A stretch of 64,000 bases of DNA from Actinoplanes sp. SE50/110 (GTDB lineage: Bacteria; Actinomycetota; Actinomycetes; Mycobacteriales; Micromonosporaceae): contig NZ_LT827010.1 in assembly GCF_900119315.1 (NCBI RefSeq), positions 2,575,001-2,639,000 on the forward strand, read 5' to 3'. Positions 35,221 to 44,264 of the stretch are shown here, piece by piece. Every line of letters starts with the position of its first letter. Positions within the stretch are counted from its first letter, which is position 1. Position numbers and translations under genes: made by a program. The notes under the pieces were generated by a model, which did no database searches, was not told where the DNA came from, and was given only the letters and a program-made list of their open reading frames with translations.

Positions 35221-38200
35221 GTGAGACAACCATCCCGCTGGTTAACCTCCGTCCTGGCGATCGGCCTGGCGGCCGGCGTGACGACGGTGAACGGTTCGCT
35301 GCCGGCCACCGCCGCGCCGGCCGCACCGGCGCCGGACACCGCACCGGACACCGCGCCGGACACCGGAACCGTGGCGCCCAAGGAGTCGCCGACCGGCACG
35401 CTCGGTGCGCACGACGCCGGGCTGCTCGCCGCGGCCCAGGCCGAGCACAAGCCGAGCGTCACCGTCATCATCGCCACCGGCCAGGGCCGGTCCGCCGACG
35501 TGGCCGGCCGGCTGAAGGCTCTGGGTGGCACCGTGGCCCGCCGCTTCGACCAGGTCGGCTACGTGCTGGCCTCGGTGCCGACCGGCAAGGTGCTCAGCGC
35601 CGCGAAGCTGCCCGGCGTCACCGGCCTGGACCTGGACGAGACGGTCAAGGTGCCGGAGCCGGACGTGGCCGCCGACCGCGGCGCCGGCAAGCAGGCCCCG
35701 CTTCCGGCCGGCCCGGGCGCGGACACCCCGGCGGACAACCCGTACCTGCCGACCGGTGAGACCGGCTCGGTCGACTTCAAGCGCCGGCATCCCACCTGGG
35801 ACGGGCGCGGCGTGACGATCGGCATCATGGACAGCGGTGTCGACCTGGCCCACCCGGCCCTGCAGAAGACCACCACCGGCGAGCGGAAGATCGTCGACTG
35901 GGTGACCGCCACCGACCCGCTGGTCGAGAGCGACGCCACCTGGCGGGCCATGCGCACCCCGGTGGCCGGGCCGAGCTTCACCTATGCCGGCGCGACCTGG
36001 ACCGCACCGGCCGGCAACTACCTGATCAACCGGTTCGCCGAGTCGATCACCGCGGCCTCCGAGCCGGCCGGTGACGTCAACCGCGACGGCGACACCACCG
36101 ACGTCTGGGGCATCCTCTACGACCCGGTGAGCCACGACATCCGGGTCGACGTGAACCAGAACAACGACTTCACCGACGACGCCGTGATGCGGCCGTACGC
36201 CGAGAAGCAGGACGTCGGCTACTTCGGCGTGGACAACCCGGCCACCCCGGTCGCCGAGCGGATGCCGTTCGTCGTGGAGTACCGCGAGGACGTCGACCTC
36301 ACCCCGGCGGGTCTGCCCGGCCAGGTCGCCGACTTCGTCAACATCGGCATCCCGGAGGGTCTGCACGCCACCCACGTGGCCGGCATCGCGGCCGGCAACG
36401 ACCTGTTCGGCAACCGGAACTTCGACGGCCAGGCGCCCGGCGCGAAGATCGTCTCCGCCCGGGCCTGCTCCTGGGGCGGCGGCTGCACCGCGGCCGCGCT
36501 GACCACCGGCATGGTCGACCTGGTGGTCAACCGGCACGTCGACGTGGTGAACCTGTCGATCGGCGGCCTGCCCGCGCTCAACGACGGCTCCAGCGCGCAG
36601 GCGCAGCTCTACCAGCAGCTGATCACCAAGTACGGCGTCCAGCTGTTCATCTCGGCCGGCAACTCCGGCCCGGGCGTGAACACCATCGGCGACCCGTCGG
36701 TGGCCACCGACGCGGTGAGCGTGGCGGCCAGCATCAGCAAGCAGACCTGGCTGGCCAACTACGGCTCGGAGACCCGCAAGGCGCGGCAGCTGTTCCCGTT
36801 CTCCTCGCGCGGCCCGCGCGAGGACGGCGGCTTCAAGCCGAACATCACCGCGCCCGGCTCGGCCATCTCGGCCACCCCCACCTGGGAGCCGGTGGCCGGT
36901 CTGACCACCGTCGGCTACACCCTGCCGGTCGGTTACGCCATGGAGAACGGCACCTCGATGGCCGCCCCGCAGGCCACCGGCGCGGCCGCGCTGCTGCTCT
37001 CGGCGGCCAAGCAGACCAAGCGGACGGTGACCCCGGCCCAGCTGCGGCGCGCGATCTACTCCACCGCCGACCCGATCCGCGGCGAGCAGACGTACGAGCA
37101 GGGCACCGGCCAGCTGGATGTGCCGGCGTCGTGGAAGCTGCTGACCCGGATCGCCGAGGTGCGCGGCTACACCTCCTCGGCGGCGGTCTGCACCCCGCTG
37201 GCGCAGTATCTGACCCCGCCCGGGGTCGGCACCGGCATCTACAACCGGTGCGCGGCGTCGGCCGGCGGCTTCCGGCCGGGGCAGACCAGGGTGGTCACCC
37301 TGTCGCTGACCCGGACCAGCGGACCGGACCGGACCCTGCTGCACACCCTGTCGTTCCAGGGTGACCGGCACGCGTTCGCCACGGTGCCGGTGATCGGGCT
37401 GCCGCTGAACAAGACCGTCAAGGTGCCGGTCCGGGTCACCGCCGGCAGGGGCGTGACCAGCGCGCTGCTCAGGGTGGACGACCCCGTCACCCCGGGCGTC
37501 GACTTCGAGGTGCTCAACACCGTGGTCGCCGGGCTGGACGCGGTGCAGCCGGCCTACGCCAGCACGTTCTCGGGCGCGGTGGACCGGAACTCGACCACCT
37601 CGTTCTTCGTCACCGTGCCGGCGAACGCCACCACGCTGCAGGTGGACCTCGCGGGCCTGACCGCCGGCTCGCAGACCCGGTGGACCGCGATCAACCCCTA
37701 CGGCGTGCCGGTGGAGTCCAACTCCAGCCCGAACTGCTACACCAACTACTCCGACCCGGCGACGTGCAAACCCGAGGAGCGGTCGTACGACAACCCGCTG
37801 CCCGGCGTCTGGGAGCTCGCGGTCGAGTCCCGGCGGACGTCGCCGGTGCTGAGCAATCCGTTCACGCTGACCGCCAAGGTGCAGGGTGTCACCGTCGAAC
37901 CGGCCACCGTGTCGCTGCCGTCGGTGCAGGTCGGCACGGCCACCCCGGCCACCTGGACGGTCACCAACCGGTTCGGGCCGATCGCGGTCGTCCCGCAGGG
38001 TGGCCCGCTGGGCAGCGCGCTGAGCCAGCGGCCGACCATCGAGCAGGGCGGCGTGCAGGACTACCCGGTGGTGGTGCCGGCCGGCGTGAGCCGGCTGACC
38101 GTGGTGATCGGCAGCCCGGCCGACCCGGCCGCCGACCTGGACCTGTTCGTCTACGACCAGAACGGGGTGCAGGTCGGCAAGTCGGCGGACGGCGACTCGG

Positions 38201-38511
38201 AGGAGGCGGTCACGGTGAACGCGCCGGCGGCCGGCACGTACAAGGTGGAGGTGCAGGGCTACTCGGTGCCCAGCGGGTCGACCGCGTACGACTACCGGGA
38301 TGCCTACTTCAGCCCGGCGCTGGGCAGCGTGGACGTGCCCGGCGCGCCGGTGCCGCTGGCGGCCGGCGCCGGCGCGTCGGTGACCGGCTCGGTGACCGTT
38401 GCCGCGGTCCCGCCGGCCGGCCGGCACCTGTTCGGTGAGGTCACCTTCCAGACCGACGAGGGCGCGGTCGTCGGCCGCGGCGCCGTCGAGATCGGGACCG
38501 TCACCGGGTAG
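35221..38511 (+). CDS. Secreted S8 family serine peptidase (subtilase), large
   Basis: A 1096-residue exported protease. The signal peptide covers about residues 1-32. An inhibitor-like propeptide follows (about 55-150). The catalytic domain carries Asp204 (GIMDSGVD), His382 (LHATHVAG), the oxyanion Asn region (FISAGNSGPG) and Ser579 (NGTSMAAPQ). About 400 residues of beta-rich C-terminal domains include a pre-peptidase-like segment. A 150-residue insertion lies between the Asp and His motifs. GTG start at 35221 after GGAGGACCCGCAC. It likely degrades extracellular protein for nutrition. Confidence 0.95.
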   Translation: MRQPSRWLTSVLAIGLAAGVTTVNGSLPATAAPAAPAPDTAPDTAPDTGTVAPKESPTGTLGAHDAGLLAAAQAEHKPSVTVIIATGQGRSADVAGRLKALGGTVARRFDQVGYVLASVPTGKVLSAAKLPGVTGLDLDETVKVPEPDVAADRGAGKQAPLPAGPGADTPADNPYLPTGETGSVDFKRRHPTWDGRGVTIGIMDSGVDLAHPALQKTTTGERKIVDWVTATDPLVESDATWRAMRTPVAGPSFTYAGATWTAPAGNYLINRFAESITAASEPAGDVNRDGDTTDVWGILYDPVSHDIRVDVNQNNDFTDDAVMRPYAEKQDVGYFGVDNPATPVAERMPFVVEYREDVDLTPAGLPGQVADFVNIGIPEGLHATHVAGIAAGNDLFGNRNFDGQAPGAKIVSARACSWGGGCTAAALTTGMVDLVVNRHVDVVNLSIGGLPALNDGSSAQAQLYQQLITKYGVQLFISAGNSGPGVNTIGDPSVATDAVSVAASISKQTWLANYGSETRKARQLFPFSSRGPREDGGFKPNITAPGSAISATPTWEPVAGLTTVGYTLPVGYAMENGTSMAAPQATGAAALLLSAAKQTKRTVTPAQLRRAIYSTADPIRGEQTYEQGTGQLDVPASWKLLTRIAEVRGYTSSAAVCTPLAQYLTPPGVGTGIYNRCAASAGGFRPGQTRVVTLSLTRTSGPDRTLLHTLSFQGDRHAFATVPVIGLPLNKTVKVPVRVTAGRGVTSALLRVDDPVTPGVDFEVLNTVVAGLDAVQPAYASTFSGAVDRNSTTSFFVTVPANATTLQVDLAGLTAGSQTRWTAINPYGVPVESNSSPNCYTNYSDPATCKPEERSYDNPLPGVWELAVESRRTSPVLSNPFTLTAKVQGVTVEPATVSLPSVQVGTATPATWTVTNRFGPIAVVPQGGPLGSALSQRPTIEQGGVQDYPVVVPAGVSRLTVVIGSPADPAADLDLFVYDQNGVQVGKSADGDSEEAVTVNAPAAGTYKVEVQGYSVPSGSTAYDYRDAYFSPALGSVDVPGAPVPLAAGAGASVTGSVTVAAVPPAGRHLFGEVTFQTDEGAVVGRGAVEIGTVTG

Positions 38512-38524
38512 GGCCGCTCAAGGA

Positions 38525-38560
38525 CCGGGGACGCCGCTGTCAGAGGGCGTCCCCGGCTTT
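38525..38560. terminator. Bidirectional terminator between convergent genes
   Basis: CCGGGGACGCC pairs perfectly with GGCGTCCCCGG over 11 bp with a 10-nt loop, followed by CTTTG. It lies between the subtilase and the flavoprotein gene; the stop of the latter falls in the loop. Confidence 0.8.
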
Positions 38561-39886
38561 GCGGGCGGCGATCAGAATCGGATCCCAGACCGGGGCGTAG
38601 GGCGGGGCGTAACCCAGATCCAGCCCGGTCATGTCACCCACCGTCATCTCATTCCACACCGCCACCGCGCAGGCGTCGATCCGTTTGGCCGCCTCCGCCC
38701 GGCCGACGATCTGGGCGCCCAGCAGGCGGCCGGTGCCCCGCTCGGCGATCAGTTTGACGGTCATCGGGGCGGCGCCCGGGAAGTAGCCGGCCCGGCTCGT
38801 CGACTCCACCACGGCGCTGACCGTGCCGAAGCCGGCCTGCTCCGCCTCGGCCGCGCTGAGGCCGGTGCGGGCCACCTCCAGATCGCAGACCTTGGTGACC
38901 GCGGTGCCGATCACGCCGGGGAACGTGGCGTGGCCGCCGCCGATGTTGATGCCGGCGACCCGGCCCTGCTTGTTGGCGTGGGTGCCGAGCGGAACGTGCA
39001 TCCGCCGGCCGCTGACCCGGTGCAGCACCTCGGTGCAGTCGCCGGCCGCCCAGACCCGCTCGCCGACCCGCTGCCCCAGGTCGGTGCGCAGGCCGCCGGA
39101 GTCACCGCACGGCAGGCCGGCGGCCTCGGCGAGCGCCACGGCCGGTCGTACGCCCAAGCCGACGACCACGACGCCGGCCGGGACCGTCCCGGCGTCGGTG
39201 ACCACCGCGGTGACCTTGCCGTGTGCCGACTCCAGGGCCTCGACGGTGACCCCGGTGCGCAGGTCGATGCCGAGGTTGCGGACCGCGGCGGCGACCAGTG
39301 CGCCCATGTCCTCGTCGAGGGTGCCCATCGGCTGCGCGGACCGCTCGATCAGGGTGACCCGCAGGCCCCGGTTGATCATCGCCTCGGCCATCTCGACGCC
39401 GATGTAGCCGCCGCCGACGACGACCGCGGTGGCCGGCCGCTCCGCCGCCAGGAAGGCGTCGAGTGCGGCGCCGTCCTCCAGGGTCTGCACCCCGAAGACG
39501 CCGCGCGCCCCGGTCCGCGCCCAGGGTGGGCGGACCGGGGTGGCGCCGGTGGCGTAGACCAGGTCGTCGAACGGCTCGGTCCGGCTCTGCCCGGCGTCGA
39601 GATCGCGGACGGTGACCCTCCGCGCCTTCAGATCGATGTCGGTCACCTCGTGGCGGGTGCGCACCTCGATGCCGGCCTTGGCGAACTCCGCCGGGGTGCG
39701 GGCGACCAGCGCCTCGGGGCCGTCGACCGCGCCGCCGATCCAGTACGGGATGCCGCACGCCGAGTAGGAGACGAAGCGACCCCTCTCGAAGGCGACGATG
39801 GCCAGCTCGTCCGGGCCCCGCCTGCGGCGTGCCTGGGACGCCGCCGACATGCCCGCCGCGTCCCCGCCGATCACGATTAATCGCAC
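38540..39886 (-). CDS. CoA-disulfide reductase-like FAD/NAD(P)H oxidoreductase
   Basis: A 448-residue flavoprotein of the disulfide-reductase fold. FAD site: RLIVIGGDAAGMSAASQARR. The single active-site Cys lies in SYSACGIPYWIGG, as in CoA-disulfide reductases and NADH oxidases. The NAD(P) site is AVVVGGGYIGVEMAEAMINR, the second FAD motif is VWAAGDCTE, and a dimerisation domain follows. GTG start at 39886, fixed by the FAD motif beginning at residue 2. The likely role is thiol redox balance or peroxide defence. Confidence 0.9.
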   Translation of the reverse strand: MRLIVIGGDAAGMSAASQARRRRGPDELAIVAFERGRFVSYSACGIPYWIGGAVDGPEALVARTPAEFAKAGIEVRTRHEVTDIDLKARRVTVRDLDAGQSRTEPFDDLVYATGATPVRPPWARTGARGVFGVQTLEDGAALDAFLAAERPATAVVVGGGYIGVEMAEAMINRGLRVTLIERSAQPMGTLDEDMGALVAAAVRNLGIDLRTGVTVEALESAHGKVTAVVTDAGTVPAGVVVVGLGVRPAVALAEAAGLPCGDSGGLRTDLGQRVGERVWAAGDCTEVLHRVSGRRMHVPLGTHANKQGRVAGINIGGGHATFPGVIGTAVTKVCDLEVARTGLSAAEAEQAGFGTVSAVVESTSRAGYFPGAAPMTVKLIAERGTGRLLGAQIVGRAEAAKRIDACAVAVWNEMTVGDMTGLDLGYAPPYAPVWDPILIAARKAGDAL

Positions 39887-39982
39887 TCGCCCATTGTGCC
39901 GGGATGCGCGCCCCGGTTTCGGCCGGATTTCCGGCGGGTGTTGCCTCTCGCATCGGGCTCCTTCTATGGTGACCCCCATGCG

Positions 39983-40031
39983 TCGAAGCGCTTCGATGCG
40001 GTGGTCCGCCCACGATGTCGAAGCGATCCGA
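39983..40031. promoter_or_regulatory. LacI-type operator(s) upstream of the GH3 gene
   Basis: A perfect 14-bp palindrome TCGAAGCGCTTCGA lies at 39983-39996. A degenerate second copy, TCGAAGCGATCCGA, lies at 40018-40031. The same palindrome occurs twice before the sugar ABC operon at 44.2 kb, so the LacI regulator encoded at 43.1 kb probably controls both. Confidence 0.85.
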
Positions 40032-40070
40032 CGCCCGTCCTCGTCCTCGCCTGCTTCGAGGGAGATCGCC

Positions 40071-42971
40071 ATGCGGAAGAGACGCGGCCTCGCCGCCCTG
40101 GCCGCCGCCCTGCTCACCCTGCCCTTGACGGCCGCGCCCGCGCCCGCGGCCGAGAGCTACCCGTTCCGGGACCCCACCCTGGCGCTGCCGGCCCGCGTCG
40201 ACGACCTGGTCGGCCGGCTCACCCTCGACGAGAAGCTGTCCCTGCTGCACCAGTACCAGCCGGCCATCCCGCGGCTCGGCATCGCCGTCTTCAAGTCCGG
40301 CACCGAGGCGCTGCACGGCGTGGCCTGGTCCACCGACTACACCAACGGCGGCGCCAAGACCGACGCGACGGCCACCGTCTTCCCGCAGGCGGTCGGCCTG
40401 GCCAGCAGCTGGGACCCGGCGCTGGTCCGGCAGGTCGGCGCCGCGGTCGGCGACGAGGCCCGCGGGCTGCACGCGCAGAATCCGACGGTGTGGGGCCTCA
40501 ACCTGTGGGCGCCGGTGGTCAACCTGCTGCGCGACCCGCGCTGGGGGCGCAACGAGGAGGGCTACTCGGAGGACCCGCTGCTGTCCGGGACGGTGGCCAC
40601 CGCGTACGGCAGGGGCCTGCAGGGCGATGACCCGGACCATCTGCTGACCGCGCCGACGCTCAAGCACTACGCGGCCTACAACAACGAGACCGGGCGGGAC
40701 CGGACCTCGTCGAACGTGCCGCAGCGGGTGCTCAACGAGTACGACCGCAAGACCTTCGAGATCCCGCTGCGCGCCGACGCCGCGACCGGCGTGATGTCGT
40801 CCTACAACCTGGTCAACGGACGGCCGGCGACCGTCGACCCCGACCTCGGCGGCCTGGTGCGCGGCTGGAGTGACCGGCGGCTGTTCAACGTCACGGACGC
40901 CGGGGCGCCGACCAATCTGACCGGTTCGCAGGGCTACTTCGCGACCCAGGCCGAGGCGGACGCCGCGATCGTCAAGGCGGGCGGGGACAGCTTCACGGTC
41001 GACGACACCGACGGCGCTCCGACCGTGACCGCGCTGAGGCAGGCGATCGACCAGGGACTGCTGAGCGTGCGCCAGGTGGACACCGCGGTCGGCGACGCCC
41101 TGAGCATCCGCTTCCGGCTCGGCGAGTTCGACCCCGACGGCGGCCCGTACGCCGGGATACCCGCGTCCGACGTGGACAGCCCGGCACACCGGCAGCTGGC
41201 CCGCGAGGCCGCGGCCTCGTCGATGGTGCTGTTGAAGAACACCGGCGTGCTGCCGCTGGCGGCCGGCGGATCGGTCGCAGTCTCCGGGCCGCTGGGCGAC
41301 ACCGTCTACACCGACTGGTACGGCGGTCAGCTCCCGTATCGGGTCACCCCGCTCGACGGGATCAGCGCGAAGTCGCCGGCCACCTATGCGCCGGGCGCCG
41401 ACCGGATCGCGCTGAAGGACGTGGCGACCGGGCGGTACGTGAGCGCCGCCGACCCGTCCGCGGTCGCCGCGACCGCCGCCACGGCGGGCAGCGCCGCCCA
41501 GTTCGACGCGGTGGACTGGGGCGACGGGGTGTCGACGCTGCGCAACGTCGGCACCGGCAAGCTGCTCGGCTACAACTGGGGGCCGTTCGTGACGAAGGAG
41601 TCCGAGCCGACCGGCTGGTTCGTGCAGCAACAGTTCAAGGTGGAGGACCAGACGGACGGCACGGTGGTGCTGCACTACGCCGGGTACGAGACACAGGAGA
41701 GCTGGTTCGGCCCGAACACGTACGTGACGATCGGCGCGGACGGCCGGCTCGGGCTCGGCCCGGCCGCCTCGGCAGCCCACTTCGCCAGGGAGGTCATCGC
41801 CGACGGGGTGGCCGCGGCGGCCACCGCGGCCCGCCGGGCGCGGACCGCCGTGGTGGTGGTCGGGACGAACCCGTTCGTCGCCGGGCGGGAGGCGCACGAC
41901 CGGACCGGGCTGGGGCTCGGCGCCCGGCAGGAGGCGCTGATCGAGGCGGTCCGGGCGGCCAACCCGCGCACCGTCGTGGTGGTGCAGAGCAGCTACCCGG
42001 AGGCGATCACCTGGGCGCAGGCGCACGTACCGGGGATCGTCTGGACCACGCACGCCGGCGCGGAGACCGGGCACGCCCTGGCTGACGTGCTCTACGGCGA
42101 CGTGAACCCGGGCGGGAGGCTGACCCAGACCTGGTACCGCGGGGTGGACCAGCTGCCGGCCGACCTGAACCGGTACGACATCGTCAAGACCGGTCAGACG
42201 TATCAGTACAGCTCGGCCGAGCCGCTCTATCCGTTCGGCCACGGGCTGTCGTACACCTCCTTCCGGTACAGCGGGCTGAAGGCCGGCGGCGGCCGGGTCA
42301 CCGTCGCGGTGACCAACACCGGCAAACGCGCCGGCAGCGAGGTGGTCCAGCTCTACACGCACCAGCGGACGTCCCGGGACGTCACCGCGGTCGAGCAGTT
42401 GCGCGGCTTCCGGAAGGTGACGCTGCAACCCGGGCAGACCAGAGTGGTGAGCTTCCCGCTGACGCCGCGGGACCTGGCCCGGTGGGACGTCACCCGGCAA
42501 CGGTGGGTGACCGAGAGCTCGGTGTACGACGTGCTGGTCGGCTCGTCGTCCGCGGACATCCGGCAGCGGGGCAGCGTCTCGGTCCGGGGCGAGACGATCC
42601 CGCCGCGCGATCTGTCCCGGGTGACCCGGGCGGAGACCTTCGACGACTACGCCGGGGTGCGGCTGCTGGATGAGACCAGGGCCGCCGGCACGGTGGTCGG
42701 CGGGGTCACGGCCGGCGACTGGATCGCCTTCCGGGACGCCGCGCTGCATGGCGGCCGGACGGTGACGGTCCGCGCGGCCGGTGCCGGGACGGTCCAGGTC
42801 CGGCTCGGGTCGCCGGGCGGGCGCCTGCTCGGCACGGCGACGGTGCGCGACACCGGTGGCGTCTACGCGTACACCGACGTCACCGCGCCGCTCGCCGCGG
42901 CGTCCGGCCGGCAGGACGTGTACCTGCTGCCCGGTCCCGGGCTGCGGATCGCGTCGTTCGATATCCGATGA
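40071..42971 (+). CDS. Secreted glycoside hydrolase family 3 protein with C-terminal carbohydrate-binding domain
   Basis: A 966-residue exported enzyme. The signal peptide covers about residues 1-26 (LAALAAALLTLPLTAAPAPA). The GH3 N-terminal barrel includes LTLDEKLSLLHQY, RWGRNEEGYSEDP, KHYAAYNNE and NVTDAGAP with the presumed nucleophile Asp. The second GH3 domain is interrupted by a fascin-like insertion (about residues 445-560). A fibronectin-III-like domain and a CBM6-type module follow. Probably a beta-glucosidase or beta-xylosidase acting on plant wall oligosaccharides outside the cell. ATG at 40071 after GAGGGAG. Confidence 0.92.
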   Translation: MRKRRGLAALAAALLTLPLTAAPAPAAESYPFRDPTLALPARVDDLVGRLTLDEKLSLLHQYQPAIPRLGIAVFKSGTEALHGVAWSTDYTNGGAKTDATATVFPQAVGLASSWDPALVRQVGAAVGDEARGLHAQNPTVWGLNLWAPVVNLLRDPRWGRNEEGYSEDPLLSGTVATAYGRGLQGDDPDHLLTAPTLKHYAAYNNETGRDRTSSNVPQRVLNEYDRKTFEIPLRADAATGVMSSYNLVNGRPATVDPDLGGLVRGWSDRRLFNVTDAGAPTNLTGSQGYFATQAEADAAIVKAGGDSFTVDDTDGAPTVTALRQAIDQGLLSVRQVDTAVGDALSIRFRLGEFDPDGGPYAGIPASDVDSPAHRQLAREAAASSMVLLKNTGVLPLAAGGSVAVSGPLGDTVYTDWYGGQLPYRVTPLDGISAKSPATYAPGADRIALKDVATGRYVSAADPSAVAATAATAGSAAQFDAVDWGDGVSTLRNVGTGKLLGYNWGPFVTKESEPTGWFVQQQFKVEDQTDGTVVLHYAGYETQESWFGPNTYVTIGADGRLGLGPAASAAHFAREVIADGVAAAATAARRARTAVVVVGTNPFVAGREAHDRTGLGLGARQEALIEAVRAANPRTVVVVQSSYPEAITWAQAHVPGIVWTTHAGAETGHALADVLYGDVNPGGRLTQTWYRGVDQLPADLNRYDIVKTGQTYQYSSAEPLYPFGHGLSYTSFRYSGLKAGGGRVTVAVTNTGKRAGSEVVQLYTHQRTSRDVTAVEQLRGFRKVTLQPGQTRVVSFPLTPRDLARWDVTRQRWVTESSVYDVLVGSSSADIRQRGSVSVRGETIPPRDLSRVTRAETFDDYAGVRLLDETRAAGTVVGGVTAGDWIAFRDAALHGGRTVTVRAAGAGTVQVRLGSPGGRLLGTATVRDTGGVYAYTDVTAPLAAASGRQDVYLLPGPGLRIASFDIR

Positions 42972-42975
42972 GACT

Positions 42976-43014
42976 CGCGGCGGGGAGCCGGATGGGAGCG
43001 GGCTCCCCGCCGCG
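42976..43014 (+). terminator. Terminator hairpin after the GH3 gene
   Basis: A perfect 14-bp stem (CGCGGCGGGGAGCC with GGCTCCCCGCCGCG) and an 11-nt loop start 5 nt after the GH3 stop. There is no T tract, as is common in high-GC genomes. Confidence 0.75.
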
Positions 43015-43107
43015 ATTCGCCCCACGGCCGGTGGCGGCACCGTGGGGACCGGCCGTGGACGGGGTGGTGACTAGGATCGCGAGGAGCGGGGTTGGGCAGG
43101 GAGCGGG

Positions 43108-44142
43108 ATGTCCGGGGGAGGCGCGGTGCCGACGATCAACGACGTCGCACGGGCGGCCGGCGTGTCGCCCAGCACGGTGTCGTACGTGTTGAGCGGCCGC
43201 CGTCCGATCTCCGCCGAGACCCGGGCCCGGGTCCAGGCCGCCATCGCCGAGCTCGGCTTCCACCCGCACGCCGGCGCCCGGGCGCTGGCCAGCAGCAAGA
43301 CCAACGTGCTGGCCCTGGTGGCACCGCTGCGGCTGGACGTGAACGTGCCGGTCATCATGCAGTTCGCGACGGCCGTGGTGACCGCGGCCCGGTCGTTCAA
43401 CCACGACGTGCTGCTGCTGACCAAGGACGAGGGGACCGCCGGGCTGGAGCGGGTGGCGCACAGCACGATGGTGGACGCGCTGATCCTGATGGACATCGAG
43501 CGCGACGACCTGCGGCTGCCCGCCATCCGGCGGCTCAAGCAGCCGTCGGTGCTGATCGGACTGCCGGCCGACCACGCCGGGATCGCCTGCGTCGACCTGG
43601 ATTTCGAGGCGGCCGCCGCCCTCGCCCTGCGGCACCTGGCCGGGCACGGGCATCGGCGGATCGGGCTGATCGGTCCGTCGCCCGCGGTGTACCAGCGGCA
43701 GACGACGTACGCCGATCGCTTCCTGACCGGTTTCCTGCGCGCCTCCGCGGAACTGGGGCTGCGGACCGTGAGCCACCCGTGCGAGCCCGGCGCCGACGGC
43801 GTCCGGGCCGCGCTGGCCGACCTCGACACCGAGTTGCCCGGGCTCACCGCCCTGGTGGTGCACAACGAGGAGGCGCTGCGGCCGCTGCTCGACCTGCTGC
43901 ACGCGGCCGGCCGGCGGGTGCCGCAGGACATCTCGATCGTCGCGCTCTGCCCGCGGGACGTGGCGGTCGCGATGCCGGTCGCCCTGACGTCGATCGACAT
44001 CCCGGCGCACGACGTCGGGACCATCGCGGTGGAGACCGCGATGCGGTTGCTGGACAACCGCCGGGTCGAGTTCACCCGACTGCTCGAGCCGAGCCTGGCC
44101 GAGCGGGACAGCTGCCGCGAAATCCCGCCGTCACACCGTTGA
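43108..44142 (+). CDS. LacI-family transcriptional regulator
   Basis: A 344-residue regulator. The helix-turn-helix is at the N-terminus (TINDVARAAGVSPSTVSYVL, then SGRRPISAETRARV), followed by a hinge helix (HAGARALASSKTN) and a periplasmic-binding-like sugar domain. It lies between the GH3 gene and the ABC operon, both preceded by the same TCGAAGCGCTTCGA palindrome, so it is the likely repressor of the locus, released by a transported sugar. A GTG at 43126 with GGGGGAGG upstream is an alternative start. Confidence 0.92.
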   Translation: MSGGGAVPTINDVARAAGVSPSTVSYVLSGRRPISAETRARVQAAIAELGFHPHAGARALASSKTNVLALVAPLRLDVNVPVIMQFATAVVTAARSFNHDVLLLTKDEGTAGLERVAHSTMVDALILMDIERDDLRLPAIRRLKQPSVLIGLPADHAGIACVDLDFEAAAALALRHLAGHGHRRIGLIGPSPAVYQRQTTYADRFLTGFLRASAELGLRTVSHPCEPGADGVRAALADLDTELPGLTALVVHNEEALRPLLDLLHAAGRRVPQDISIVALCPRDVAVAMPVALTSIDIPAHDVGTIAVETAMRLLDNRRVEFTRLLEPSLAERDSCREIPPSHR

Positions 44143-44181
44143 CATCTGCGTCCCCGGTTCCCTAGCGTCTGCGGCAAGGCC

Positions 44182-44230
44182 ATTGTCGAAGCGCTTCGAC
44201 AATGCGACGAGCGGGTCGAAGCGCTTCGAC
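44182..44230. promoter_or_regulatory. Two LacI operators upstream of the sugar ABC operon
   Basis: ATTGTCGAAGCGCTTCGACA (44182-44201, continuing AT) is a perfect 22-bp palindrome. GTCGAAGCGCTTCGAC (44215-44230) is a second perfect palindrome. Their centres are 30 bp apart, about three helical turns, which suits cooperative binding on one DNA face. The transporter start lies 35 nt downstream. Confidence 0.9.
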
Positions 44231-44264
44231 AGTTCCCTTTCAGCTTCCCCCTGGGAGGACACTC

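Noticed and set aside
39102..43040. A 1312-codon minus-strand frame opposite the GH3 gene
   Set aside because: It is a high-GC shadow; the plus strand encodes a recognisable GH3 enzyme with signal peptide and catalytic motifs.
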